Origin: Chara braunii
Taxonomy: Eukaryota; Streptophyta; Charophyceae; Charales; Characeae
Length of the DNA stretch: 43,123 nucleotides
Assembly: GCA_003427395.1 (NCBI GenBank)
Contig: BFEA01001049.1
Coordinates: 109,605-152,727 of the forward strand
Reading direction: 5' to 3'
Shown here: one piece after another, positions 21,100 through 31,808 of the stretch
How positions within the stretch are numbered: position 1 is the stretch's first letter
How the letters are laid out: each line of letters starts with the position of its first letter
The notes under the pieces: generated by a model
Databases searched by the model: none
What the model was told of the DNA's origin: nothing
Seen by the model: only the letters and a program-made list of their open reading frames with translations
Translations under genes and position numbers: made by a program

Positions 21100-23602
21100 C
21101 CACCCTGGTTTTTGCATGTGACAGAAATAAGTTTGGTTTAAAGTTAAAGTATACCGCGCGAGTCACGGCCGTGGCTGTCGTTTACGTTGACTGGATGGTT
21201 GACTAGAGCAGAGAGTGAGTGGGCGAGCAGGCTGAAGGCGCGCGTGATCTCTTTTTCCTTTTGATGATTGTGAAAACCGGCGTGATTGCCGGCTAGAATT
21301 TTATTTTTGATTAAGTTAGGATTAAATGGGTTCTGCCTCCTGATTGGCGCGTTTATTTGTGACTTGTGCGTACGTGCGGAGAGCGACATTGACAACGAGG
21401 AGGCTTTTGAAGTGTTTTCAGTCGGCTCGCGTGTCGCGCGGTGTTCGCTTATTTAGGTGGTTGTCAAAGCTAGACCCAGACTTGGGCCTAGCGTTATTGG
21501 TTAGGATATCGGACTTCTAGTCTGAAGATATATGGATCGAGGTCGAGCGGCGACGACGCGGGGATATCAGAGTAGGGTGAATGGACCAAGGGATTGGGGG
21601 TCGGCGGGGCTATCACCTAAGTTGGTTTTGCCGACAGCGGCATCGGAACGATGCTAGCTTTTTATCTCCCCTCGTCCGTCACATTTTGACGATCAAAAGT
21701 CTCTGAATAATCTCTTTTGGAGTATTATCTTTTTGCGTTCTGGTATTCCTTGACGAAGGCGAGAAGCCGGGTTCAGTGGTCGTCGTGATAGATGAGGACC
21801 TTGAGTGCGCGCCTAGTCCAGCTGGTTTGCGTGTTCAGGGTGCTGGCAAAAGTCCTCCACCATGCCGTAGTAGAGAAAACCACGGCGTGGTCAGGGTTTG
21901 AGTTTGTAATTGCACTTGAGGCAAAAGGGTCGATAGTGCTAAATATGTGTGACCTACGTTTCGGATCCGGCGGGGCCGCATGGGGGTGTGTTGTATTCGT
22001 AGGGAACCCGTAGCAGCCACGCTCGTGTTCGAGCCTCCAACGACGGAACATATGGGAGCCGTACCACCCAACAGGTGTGATACCTGGTACGGCAGGGAGG
22101 CGATACCGGCCAGGGGTCAGCCGGTAGCATTGGGACCGAGTTCCTTCAGAGGGCCAGTCGCTGTGCAAACCTCCCCAGGTCCCCTTCCCGATGAGGTCCC
22201 CCGCAGGACAACCGGAGCTGTTCAACAGCTTACCGGCCACGGCGAAAGAGGAGTCTGGGGCGCTGTGGGGGAAACGACCATATTGCGACCAAGCACATCT
22301 GTCAGGCTAGGGCCGACTGGGCGTTCCGAGTAGCGCAGGTCACCACCGGGCCGCGGCCACTGAAGCTGCGCAAATAGCAGAGCGAAAGCAGTAGGGAGTA
22401 CATGCGAATGGCTAGAGGAGTGCTTGAAGGCACAAACAAAAGTGAACGGGAGGATGAACCCAGGCGCAGAATCGCGCCAGATGCATATGGGCCGAAGTCG
22501 GGGATGGCTGGGAGATAGAGTGAGGTGCAGCGGAAAGTGCTAAGCTTGGAGGAGTCGACCTTGGGGTTTTTGACCCAGGCTAAACTGGATATGAAGGCGA
22601 TTTTAGTATTAGATTAGTAGAATTGGAGTTAGTAGAGAAAATAAGGCGCGCAAAGGTATGGCGGAAGGGGAAATGACGGGGAATAGAAAACGAAATATCG
22701 CTCGATTCTAGACAAAATCAAGCGGGGAAAAATTCGAGATAGGGGTTTTAACCCCGGGCGACTTCAAATACGCAGTTAGATTACGAGGAGGTTGAGTGGG
22801 AGACGAGTTTGTGGGAGGATAAAGTGCGTGGGAGATGGTGGAACGAGGAAGAAGAGCGAAGGAAAAGTGTGTCGCCCGCTCGTTTCCGGATGAAATCGGG
22901 CGGTAGAGGTTTTTGGAACAAAGGTTTTCGGGGCTGGCGACCCCGATCTTGAAGTTAGAATCAGCAGAGAGTTAATAGGGAGGGAGTTAGATAAGAAAGC
23001 TACTGCGCGGTGGCTATGGCGGGGTGTCGAAGGGAGAAGAAGGGAAAGCAATATCTCGCTTGCGGGGATAGGTACGAAATGAAGGTTTCTCATAGCCACG
23101 AAAAGGATTATAAGGTTAGTTTTGGATCTTAATGTATAAGTTTTGAGATATGAAGGATAAAAATTGCGCCTGTATTGTCCCACGTTAAGGGGAAGATTCA
23201 TCCTCCTTCTGAATATATAGTGGCGGAGAGTCGGGCTAAGTGCTAGGCAGGAGCGAATGAGCGGGTTAGCACAGTGCGTAGAGGGACAGAGAGAGAGAGA
23301 GGGAGAGTAGGTACTTACCTCGATGAAAGCACTGCTAGTTGAACCGAATGTCGAACTATAACGCGAAAAGTGCATGCAGACCACATGTTGTCTGCCAATG
23401 TATCCGTCCGTGATCTAGCGGCGGATTCATTGTTGTTTGCACGTTTTTGCTGAGTAGTACGGTGCGTCCGGTCACTACGTACCTTGACTAGCTGCTTACC
23501 TTCCTTGCGGTGGTGGTGCTGACGAGTTGTCGACTTGCATCTTCGAGAAGCTCAGCGCAGATATCAGTCGGGCTACTGAGGGGTGCGGACGGAACCAAGG
23601 AC
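21100..23602. other. B2 interior, left part, no gene seen
   Basis: No recognisable protein; frames at 21773-22333 are open on both strands, and the minus-strand frame at 22776-23384 shows no domain. Hairpins occur here too: CCGGC/GCCGG near 21275-21293, GCTAG-CCCA/TGGG-CTAGC at 21469-21492, and TACCGGC/GCCGGTA at 22104-22126. A short GA-rich run lies near 23286-23310. Confidence 0.55.
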
Positions 23603-23991
23603 TACGCTGTCTATGGCAGGAGGCAGATACGAGGAAGGTAGTTTGGCAANNNNNNNNNNNNNNNNNNNNNNNNNNNNNNNNNNNNNNNNNNNNNNNNNNN
23701 NNNNNNNNNNNNNNNNNNNNNNNNNNNNNNNNNNNNNNNNNNNNNNNNNNNNNNNNNNNNNNNNNNNNNNNNNNNNNNNNNNNNNNNNNNNNNNNNNNNN
23801 NNNNNNNNNNNNNNNNNNNNNNNNNNNNNNNNNNNNNNNNNNNNNNNNNNNNNNNNNNNNNNNNNNNNNNNNNNNNNNNNNNNNNNNNNNNNNNNNNNNN
23901 NNNNNNNNNNNNNNNNNNNNNNNNNNNNNNNNNNNNNNNNNNNNTACGCTGTCTATGGCAGGAGGCAGATACGAGGAAGGTAGTTTGGCAA
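23603..23991. other. Assembly gap (295 N) bounded by identical 47-base ends
   Basis: The 47 bases at 23603-23649 and 23945-23991 are identical and directly abut the N run 23650-23944. This is what two overlapping contig ends look like when a scaffolder places an estimated gap between them and does not merge them. A real direct repeat around unsequenced DNA is the alternative. Open frames drawn across the N's are meaningless. Confidence 0.9.
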
Positions 23992-24429
23992 GTAGAAAAG
24001 CATCTGCCTGTGTTGTTGCAGAAGGTTCGTTCGACTTTATTCATCCTAATCGATGGAGGGGGCGTGAGGCTAGCCGCCAGGTTGGGGACTTACCTGTTGG
24101 CAGGTACGCTGCCTGTTTCATAAAGCAAAGTGGCAAGGCAATCGAACTGCGAATTTGGGGATTTGTCTACAGGCCGTATGCTGCTATTTCGTTAGAACAG
24201 TGAAGCAGAGGGAACCGGCTCAAGATTGAAGGTTTGCCTACCGGCCAACGTAAGGTCCGACTCGTCAAAGGGAAGTCGCAGCGGACAGGCAACAGAGACT
24301 GCAGGACGGGTTGCTGACCCTTATGACCATCGTCCCATCAGCCTGTGGAGTAGAGGGTTGACCGCGAAGGTGCAGACTTACCTGTGACCGACATACTTCG
24401 GGTAACGAACCGTGGAGACGGAGATCTGC

Positions 24430-24710
24430 ACGGGCGGTTCTGCATACAGAGCAGTTTCTGCTGTTGAGAGTGATTAATGTGGTTGTGGCTGACTGCTGCA
24501 CATTGCTGCTGGCCGTTGCATACTGCAGCCGAATGCTGCGACCAATTGCTACTGTTTTTTAACTGTGCACGACCGCTGTTCCTGTTGACTGTGTGCGAGC
24601 CGTGGCTAACTGCTGACAACTGCTACTGCTGCTGCCTACTGTTGGTTGTTGCGTACTACTGCATACCGCCGCAACTGTTGCTGACTGTTACAGCCTGCTG
24701 TGCAGCGGCA
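24430..24710. repeat. Degenerate ACTGCTG-rich repeat in B2
   Basis: A ~280 base stretch dominated by variants of (A)CTGCTG, TTGCTG and ACTGTTG with no fixed period. It keeps frames open on both strands without any domain. Confidence 0.75.
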
Positions 24711-25024
24711 ATTGGACTTAGAGGAGTGACTGAGCCTGGGAAGGAAGGTTAGTGCTATGATTTGAAAGGGTCAGCTGAGGGTTGACCTTGACAGTTGACT
24801 TCGGAACTTAACCAAGCTGCTATTATTTGGACATCATTGCGGGGCCCTCAGGCGAGTGAAGGTATCAAGGCCCTCTCCTGGGAGTTGAGTTGTCCCCCTT
24901 TTGTATCTCGAGCGTCTGAAACCCCTTATGTTTTTCCCTTCTTACTCTAAGTCTAGTCCTGTTCTGAGAGGAAGGCGGCAGGCGGGATTGCAACCTGTAG
25001 GTTCGCATTAAGACTCTGTGGGGA

Positions 25025-25100
25025 GTTAACCCACCGATTGCGGGAGCTCTGCCGGAACTCAGGAGGAGTTCTGGAGACAGGGAACTGAAAGGTAACCTTT
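25025..25100. repeat. Small hairpins in B2
   Basis: GAACTC/GAGTTC around an AGGAG loop (near 25054-25071) and AAAGGT/ACCTTT with a one-base loop at 25088-25100. They lead into the conserved-core hairpin array that begins at 25354. Confidence 0.75.
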
Positions 25101-25353
25101 TGCTTCCCTCTATAAACCCATATTATAGTCCCTATCCGTACTACATGTTGTGTTTTGACTGAGTATACTGCATGCATCCTATGTTGACATTGGGTTTGAC
25201 TTTCAAGACATAACCCAGACTAAGTAAAGGAACGAGTGCACAACCTCAAGTTTCAGTTTATTGATTGTCTGAAAGCAAATTGAGAAAAGAGGTTGCATCA
25301 GGGGGAAGGATAGGAGGAAGGCTGTTTTGCTTGTGCTTGAACGGGTCTTATGG

Positions 25354-25972
25354 GGTCAGACATTGTTTCCAAGACGAATGACCTGACTGCTATGTTTATT
25401 TGGCTGTTTTCTGAAGGGCTAGACATTGTTTCTAAGATGAATGGCCTGGTTGTTGTGTTTATTTCTGAGGGTCTGCCTGATTGAAGGGGTTTAAGTTTTT
25501 GTTTTGTTCTGAGGGAGGTTCATGCTAAAGACTAGACATTGTTTCTAAGATGAATGGTCTAAGTCTGAGGCCACAGGATTATAATGTGAACAAAGGAATA
25601 TGACTTTCTATATTTCTATACTTATATGTTTATAAGAACAAGGCTAGCCAGACATTGTTTCTAAGACGAATGGTATGACTATAACCTTATCACAAGTTAA
25701 GAGAGTATAACTAAGAGCTATAATTGAAGGTAACTTGGGCCGGCTGAGCATTGTTTCTAAGACGAATGACTCAGTCCTACGCTCATTTTTGAAGATTAAG
25801 TTCAGAGAATTATATATAACTTGGATATTTAAACAGATCAGGGCGACTAAGCATTGTTTCTAAGACGAATGACTTAGTCATATGCCCAATGAAGAGAAAA
25901 GTAGTTGTGCAACCTGCTCGTGTATAACTAAGGCAAATAGTTGGCATTGTTTCTAAAATGAATGACCTAACT
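25354..25972 (+). repeat. Seven conserved-core hairpins with covarying arms (B2)
   Basis: Seven copies of a ~20-base core, CATTGTTTCTAAGACGAATG with small changes, start at 25361, 25424, 25537, 25653, 25749, 25852 and 25945 (spacing 63-116). Inside each core CATT pairs with AATG. Outside it, arms differ from copy to copy but usually match each other: TCAG/CTGA (1), CTAG/CTGG with one G-U pair (2), GACT-AGA/TCT-AAGTC (3), CTGAG/CTCAG (5), GACTAAG/CTTAGTC (6), AGTT/AACT-like (7); copy 4 pairs weakly. The spacers between copies look unrelated. This is a stem with a conserved internal segment, best read as a structured RNA or DNA motif; no gene is present. Confidence 0.88.
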
Positions 25973-26287
25973 CAATGCCCTATGTAAGCTGGGTATGAAG
26001 GGATAAATTATTGAAAGACCATGAACTATTGTTTGCCAAGATAGACCTTGGGGATGGTGAGAGTACTTACCTTTGTAGTTTGGTGTGCATGAGACTGAGT
26101 GAGATTGCTACTTAGTCTGAGTTTCAGTTTGAGAGGTAATTGCTTTAGAGACTCGCCACGTGCTAGAGCGATAGGAGTTAGTTCAAATTTTTGCATTTTC
26201 TGAGCTAACTTTATTGAAATCAGATCAGTTATCGCATTTTCTGGGATCTTTTGTTATACTTGGTTTTGTATAAATTTTGGTAAGCCA

Positions 26288-26547
26288 CTTCCTCTACGGG
26301 AAGCACTGTCGAAATTTCTGCAAATCCAAGGAGTTAGTCAAAATTTGACCTTTCAAAGTTTAACGTGTCAGAATTTTTATATATGACTTAGTAAAAATCT
26401 GGGAAGTCTCCTTTTCTAAAGGGAGTGCCGCTTGAATTTTTACTAATTCAGGGAGTTGGACAAACTTGACTTTGGAAAGTTAAAGATTATTTCTATTTCT
26501 ATATTCGGGCTATTATAAATTCTTAGAAGACACTTTTCCTACGGGAA
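26288..26547 (+). repeat. Three-copy hairpin repeat, second family (B2)
   Basis: Three ~115-130 bp units each contain a short hairpin: CTTCC/GGAAG 26288-26303, CTCCTTT/AAAGGGAG 26408-26425 and TTCC/GGAA 26536-26547. Each is followed by GAAATTT- or GAATTTT-like text, an AGGAGTTAG-like or GGGAGTTGG-like string, and in units 1 and 2 a TTTGAC...AAAGTT stretch. The arms again change on both sides together. Confidence 0.75.
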
Positions 26548-26735
26548 GCGCTGCCGAAATTTTCTTAGTTTAAAGGAGTTAGATTATATTTTGACAGGTG
26601 GAGATTATGCCAGGGTCTACCTTTCTTTTGGCACTTGCTTAGTGGTAGACTTAGGCTTAGTTAAATAGGATGATTTGAGTGAGATCGTGATGTGAAGATT
26701 ATTCTCCTTGAACTTATAGACTTAGCTTGGGGATT

Positions 26736-26837
26736 GACCTGTCTTGTGTTACAGGTCTCCTTGATCGATTGATTTAGGATTTGGGCTAGATTCAGCTTGA
26801 TCCTACAAGGATCACCTTCTGTTATCACTGATAACAG
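26736..26837. repeat. Three consecutive perfect hairpins in B2
   Basis: GACCTGT/ACAGGTC at 26736-26757, TGATCCT/AGGATCA at 26798-26814, and CTGTTATC/GATAACAG at 26819-26837. Arms are 7-8 bp with loops of 3-8 bases and share no sequence. Confidence 0.88.
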
Positions 26838-27979
26838 GTCGGTTGCCGATTCGTCGGTTTACGATTCAACTCCAATCCACTTCTGCCACTGAATGTCCAT
26901 TTAAGGAAAAATACTGAGTATTTTATTTTGAGGAGTTGCACAAGAGTGAGACTTTTATGGCTAAAAGCAAGGGGTGTGAGTGCAGAGAATGGTTAAAGTT
27001 GACCTCGTGTAGTGTGTGGACTTTTGTTGGATCTTTGATGTGATGACATGTATGTTTGTGGTTCGGACTTTGGATATGGCTGCCTGTGGTCACATATATA
27101 TGGCTGAGAGGAGTCCCACTGTGACAATGAGAAGTGATCGTCCTATGTTAATAACCCTTATTCATATATATATATATATATGTCTATGACTTGAGTGTTG
27201 TCGCGCGGCCTATTGTGACCGTGCGCAAGGGTCAAACAAATTCTTTTTTTGAGAGAAAAGGGGGATCCCCTTTTATGCTTTGCTTTTTAGAGTTTTATAG
27301 TTGGACGTTGTGGTCCGTGGCAGCCGTCAAAGTCAAACCCCTTGACTTATCTCCAGACCCTAGATGATGGAGCTGGTCTCCAGGGCAATAAGAGACGATT
27401 GCCACCACATGTATGAACCTGTGTACCACCCACTCTTCGCAGGGTGCAGAAGAGGGTGTGGTTCTCAACCGCGCTTGGCGGTTGTCCAGCGTCGAGAGAC
27501 TAACCCTCAAGGCGAGTGTCAGCCGACACTTGAGTGTCGAATGCGACCCTCGAGATTAACGAGGATCGCGTGAGTATGGGTACTACATAGTACGCCATCA
27601 TTGCGATCGTTTGCGTATGCTTGCATTGCGAATCGATATAAGTTAGTCCTGCGTTCGCACGGTTTTATACCAAGTCTCTCGCGCGACGCCTATCCGACTT
27701 CCACATCGGAAAGTTATGGGATGGCTACTAAGGGACTATGAGTGTTGTCGCGTGTTTGTTTTGTGTTGTTTCGTATATATGTACGTGCGTATGTGTGCGT
27801 GTTTTTATTTTTATGTTCTTTATAGTGGTGTGCGCGTGGAGTGTGGGATGCGTCCTAGTCGACCGGCGACGAGTCGCGCTTGGGACCTCAACCCCCCAAG
27901 ATGCCGGTTCGCGTGCGGGTTCGATAGAGGAGTACTACACGCGTACCCCCTATGCTACAGCGAACGAGAAACACCCTTG
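26838..27979. other. B2 interior, right part, no gene seen
   Basis: Contains an (AT)n run at 27163-27181, hairpins AAAAGGGG/CCCCTTTT at 27256-27274 and AACCGC/GCGGTT at 27467-27483, and further inverted repeats around 27505-27565. The cysteine- and tyrosine-rich frames at 27716-28007 follow a GT-rich strand and overlap each other, so I do not call a gene. Confidence 0.55.
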
Positions 27980-28275
27980 GCTGGTTCATCTCTGTGATTG
28001 CAGTTGATTAACTTTCGTACTGTGAACTGGTAGCTCGGCGGGGATACGCCCACCGAAGGGAGGTGATAGCTCCCGTAAGGTGGAGGTAAGTCGTGCCTCG
28101 CGTAGGCCCTATCCTGTCGTAGGGGCTCGCCAGAGGTATGGCTGACGCACTCGGCCGGAGCGGCTTGCGGAAGCTCCATATGCATTTGCGATGAAGGATT
28201 TAAACCAACTCCTGCGTGACGCAGCCGGGAGGGTCCCGCGCTGCCCTGTGCGGTGCCGGACTGATGCGCTCGACA
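27980..28275 (+). repeat. Conserved 3'-terminal region of family B, B2 copy
   Basis: Aligns with the reverse complement of 15338-15640. It holds several small hairpins, including GGGAG/CTCCC at 28058-28074 and CGGGA/TCCCG at 28226-28238, and ends GATGCGCTCGACA against the CCGCT target copy. Confidence 0.85.
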
Positions 28276-28736
28276 CCGCTAGCTTCTTGGACGACCCTAG
28301 TAAAAGCCCCGAAGGGTAAGATGTTTGTCAGAGAGGTGGTCATTCGCGGCCGCAAGGCCGGGGCCTATTATGACACTTGCTCGACTAGGAACTTTATTAG
28401 TCGCACGTGTGTTGAGAGGCTGCGCTTATAGGGGCAAGTGCAGCGCCTGAGTCGACCTGTGGAGTCGACCTGTGCTAACAAACAGCGCATGGTAGTCAAC
28501 GACTACCTTCAGGATGTTGAGTGTTGTTTCCCGTATGCGGGAGGGGAATTGAAACATCGCGTCTCGTTCCTAGTGAGCGATGAATTGCCCATGGACATGT
28601 TGTTAGGTATGTACTACCTCTCTGTGGCACAACCCCAGTTTGACTGGGACCGAAAAGTGGTCAAACACACTTTGCCAGGTGGAGGGACCGCCAGATTGCG
28701 TAAGTTCAAAGCTAGTAGTCTGATTGAGTCCCACGG
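28276..28736 (+). pseudogene. pro: Chromovirus protease region
   Basis: Retroelement aspartic protease, which would process the Gag-Pol polyprotein. After LASWTTLVKAPKGKMFVRE the active-site segment reads AYYDTCSTRNFIS near 28360-28400. The family motif is D-S/T-G; here Cys follows DT, so the usual Gly is missing or the motif is divergent in this lineage. A TAG at 28429-28431 interrupts the domain. The frame continues (QRLSRPVEST, FLVSDELPMDMLLGMYYLS, QPQFDWDRKVV) until a frame change around 28735-28790 leads into RT. The DMLLGM stretch is the usual second half of the protease (I-L-G-like motif). Confidence 0.85.
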
Positions 28737-30240
28737 GTGCATGTGTGCGACGTGTTCTACAATTATTATAAGCAAAATCAGGAGGAGGGTATGTATCTAG
28801 TTTATGTCTCTGTTGCAGGCGAGCCGGTGAAAATGCCACCGGAGATAGAGGGAGTAGTTGCCAAGTACCCTGATCTATTTGAAGAGCCGACAGGGGTTGT
28901 AGAGAGGGAGGTCGTCCACGCGATAGAGATTATCCAAGGGTCTAGTATCCCGAAGGGTAGTATCTATCGGATGTCTCCAGGCGAGCTCGATGAGCTTCGC
29001 CGACAACTCAAGGAATTCATAGAGAAGGGTTGGATCCGGCCAAATGTCTCTCCTTATGGGTCTCCAGTATTATTTGTACCTAAGAAGAAGGAGGGAACAC
29101 TTAGGATGTGCATTGATTATAGGGGCTTCAATGCCATCAATGTCAAGAACAGACAACCCCTACCGCGCATCGACGATTTGCTTGATAGAGTGCAAGGGTG
29201 TTGGTACTTCAGTAAGATAGATCTAAAGTCCGGGTACCATCAGATTGCAATCCGGCCCGAGGATCAACACAAAACCGCATTCCAGACCAGGTACGGTCTG
29301 TACGAGTTTGTGGTGATGCCTTTCGGCCTTTGCAATGCTCCTGGCACCTTTCAACACGCTATGAATCGGATATTCCATGACTACTTGGATAAGTTTGTCA
29401 TCGTGTACCTCGATGACATACTTATTTTTAGTAAGACTGTCGAGGAGCACGTTGCACACTTGGACAAAGTCCTCAGTCTCCTGCGACAACACAAGTTCAA
29501 GATCAACGGTGAGAAGTGCGAGTTTGGCCGCACCCGTGTCTTGTACTTGGGTCATGAGATTTCCACGGAAGGGTGGAAGCCCGATGACGTGAAGGTGGCC
29601 AACATTCGTGATTGGCCACGTCCTCAGTCTGTGACTGAGATGAGATCTTTCTTAGGGATGACCGACTACTATCGCAACTTCATGAAGAACTATAGCATAG
29701 TCGCCGCCCCTTTGACTGATCTGACCCGCCTTGACACCCCATGGGAGTAGACTGAGAGATGCGAGGCTGCTTTCAGACATCTGAAACATGCATTGACGCA
29801 TTACGAAGTCTTGAAACTTCCTGATCCCGACAAGCCATTTATAGTGACTACGGATGCTAGCCAATATGGCATAGGCGCCGTACTTGCACAACAGGAGGGG
29901 AAAAAGTTCAGGCTTGTTGAGTACATGCCCAAGAAAATGCCGTCTCAGAAGTTGGCTAAGTCCACCTATAAGAAGGAGCTCTATGCGGGTGTACAAGGCT
30001 CTGACCCATTGGAGGCATTACCTCCTTGGGAGGTTCTTCATCCTCAGGATAAATCACCAGACCCTGAGATGGATGAGAACTCAGCCGGTACTCTCCGACG
30101 CTCTCAAGCGTTGGATCGAAGTCATTGAGCGGTATGACTTCGAGCCCCAGTACATCAAGGGCGAGTACAACAAGGTTGTTGATGCCTTGTTGCGTAGACC
30201 CGATTTCTCAAGAGCGCTGATTACTGAGTTCTATCTTGCG
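28737..30240 (+). pseudogene. pol: Chromovirus reverse transcriptase and RNase H
   Basis: Reverse transcriptase copies the element RNA into cDNA, and RNase H removes the RNA template. RT motifs are in order: RPNVSPYGSPVLFVPKK, RMCIDYRGFNAIN, YFSKIDLKSGYHQI, FVVMPFGLCNAPGTFQ, the catalytic YLDDILIFS (near 29406) and YLGHEIS. A TAG at 29748 follows DTPWE, where a Trp codon is expected. RNase H follows in the same frame (FIVTTDASQYGIGAVLAQ, near 29838), then a frameshift near 29990; the remainder (THWRHYLLG, INHQTLRWM, YIKGEYNKVVDALLRR) is in another frame. Confidence 0.92.
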
Positions 30241-31808
30241 GACAATGTTACTCAGTCTTCGGTGAAAGCCTATCGCGAGGATTTTCATGTCTGAGATCAT
30301 CCGCAGACTCGAGGCGATGGACAAAGTGACTTCTGCTGAGTTTGAGTTGGTCAATGGCTTGCTGTTCCTTGAGAAGGCTGGGAATAAACGTTTGTGTGTT
30401 CCAAATAGAGAGTCTTTGCGTAGTTTGTTTCTAGGTGAGTGCCATGATGCCACCGACCATTTTGGGTATAAGAAGACCGCAGCCAATCTGCTGCAGAGGT
30501 TCTGGTGGCCCACGATGATGCGAGACGCCCAGCTGTATGTGGAGACTTGTCAGGTCTGTCAAAGCGACAAGCCACGTACTCAGGCTCCTCTTGGGCCCCT
30601 AAAGCACCTTCCGATCCGGAAAGGCCTGGTGAGAGTTTGTGAGTTTGTCCATGGACTTCATGGATACGCTGGTCACCAACAAGAGTGGGATGAGACACAT
30701 CTTCGTTATCATGGATAAATTTAGTAAGTATGCTAGATTAGTAGCAATGCCAAAAACAGCAAGAACGGAGTATGTGATCAGAATGTTTAAAGAGAATTGG
30801 GTCAGAGATTTTGGTTTACCGAAATCCATTATCAGTGAGAGGGATGTCCGATTTACCAGCGAACTGTGGAAGGCCGCTGCTGCAGAGCAGGGAACTGAGT
30901 TGCAGATGACTTCTGGGAATCACTAGAGGCCAACGGTCAGGCCGAGCAACTGAATCGCGCTGTACAACACCTGTCGAGGCATTACATCAAGCCCAACCAG
31001 GTGGACTGGGATGAGAAGCTTGCTCTCATCGCCTGTCTGTACAACAATGCGGTACACAGCGCCACCGGGGTGAGCCCAAACAGTTTGCTATTGAATTTCA
31101 AGCCTATACTACCCTTAGATTTTCTCCTTCCTGAGAATCAGTCAAGTGCCGCACCAGGTACTTTAGAGTTTGCTTACCGGTATGAACATAAAATGCAGCA
31201 GGTTGTAGAGCAGATGCAAAAGGCACAGGCGGCTATGATAGAATCTGCGAACAAACACCGCCGTGAGTCTTCATTTCAGGTGGGGGACAGAGTCTGGGTT
31301 AAGTCCTCAGAACTGGGACAGGAGCACGAGATCTCTTGCAAGCTTATGCCACAGTACTTTGGACCATGGGAAGTCTTAGATATTGTTGGGACTGATCCGG
31401 ATGGACCTTCTTATGTAGTCCGGATCCCTGGTCATCTTCGTACTTATCCTGTCTTTCACGCCTCCAAGCTTGCACCGTTCAAAAAAACAAATCAATTTCC
31501 ATCTCGCCGCTCAATGTTGCCCCCAACCATGGATGGAGAGGTGGATATCGATGATATCCTGGACCACAGAGAGCTGCCAGTGTCAAGACCAACAGGCAGG
31601 GGACGTCCTCCGAAACCGAAGCTGCAATATTGCGTTCGGTTCCGGCATCACACTGATCCGAAGGAGGACCGCTGGTTCACCAGGGAGGAACTCATGCAGG
31701 CCGCTCCTCAAGTTGTAGCCCATTACGAGAGATCTCTGCAGAAGGGAAAGCGCCCCATGATTGAAGACCGAGCTTCTCAGAGGACTGTTGAAGCTAAGGA
31801 GGAGGGAA
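30241..31808 (+). pseudogene. pol: Chromovirus integrase with C-terminal chromodomain
   Basis: Integrase inserts the cDNA into chromosomes. An N-terminal zinc-binding HHCC region is present (CHDATDHFGY; CQVCQSDK, near 30440-30570). The catalytic core has the first Asp in MDFMD (near 30650), the second in SERDVRFTS (near 30840) and the Glu in GQAEQLN (near 30945). One frameshift lies near 30625 and another near 30923, the second just before NGQAEQ. The C-terminal half (31001-31852) is intact: a KHRRESSFQVGDRVWV barrel segment and FHASKLAPF, then a chromodomain-like VDIDDILDHREL ... LQYCVRFRHHTDPKEDRW (about 31540-31730), which places the element among chromoviruses. The frame runs into the 3' LTR. 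Confidence 0.92.
31795..31808 (+). other. Polypurine tract
   Basis: AAGGAGGAGGGAA lies immediately before the TG of the 3' LTR, the expected site for plus-strand DNA priming. Confidence 0.85.

Larger units (their letters stand above)
21071..28275 (+). mobile_element. Family-B element B2 (7.2 kb, non-coding), inserted before protease
   Basis: Flanked by CCGCT (21067-21071, sharing its T with the first element base, and 28276-28280). Removal restores an open frame from the gag linker to protease. It starts TGTCGGCGC and ends GCTCGACA. Related to B1 by the first ~50 and last ~300 bases and inserted in the opposite direction, so the two elements lie head to head around 455 bp of gag. I see no LTR pair inside it: the terminal GCTCGACA does not recur within the first kilobases. 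It contains an N gap at 23650-23944. No credible protein is encoded. Confidence 0.88.

Noticed and set aside
22776-23384. 202-codon minus-strand frame in B2
   Set aside because: No domain or start context, Ser/Pro/Leu-rich bias only; not conserved in B1 as far as I can see.
23496-24203. Three long frames through the N gap
   Set aside because: About 100 codons of each are unknown bases.
25354-25972. CRISPR-like array of regularly spaced repeats
   Set aside because: Spacing is uneven (63-116 bases), repeats are degenerate with changing arms, there are no cas genes, and the context is a eukaryotic retrotransposon.
27199-28275. Right LTR of B2 starting at a TGTCGCGCGG string
   Set aside because: Only the first few bases resemble the B2 start and no matching left LTR end (GCTCGACA) is seen, so I do not call paired LTRs.
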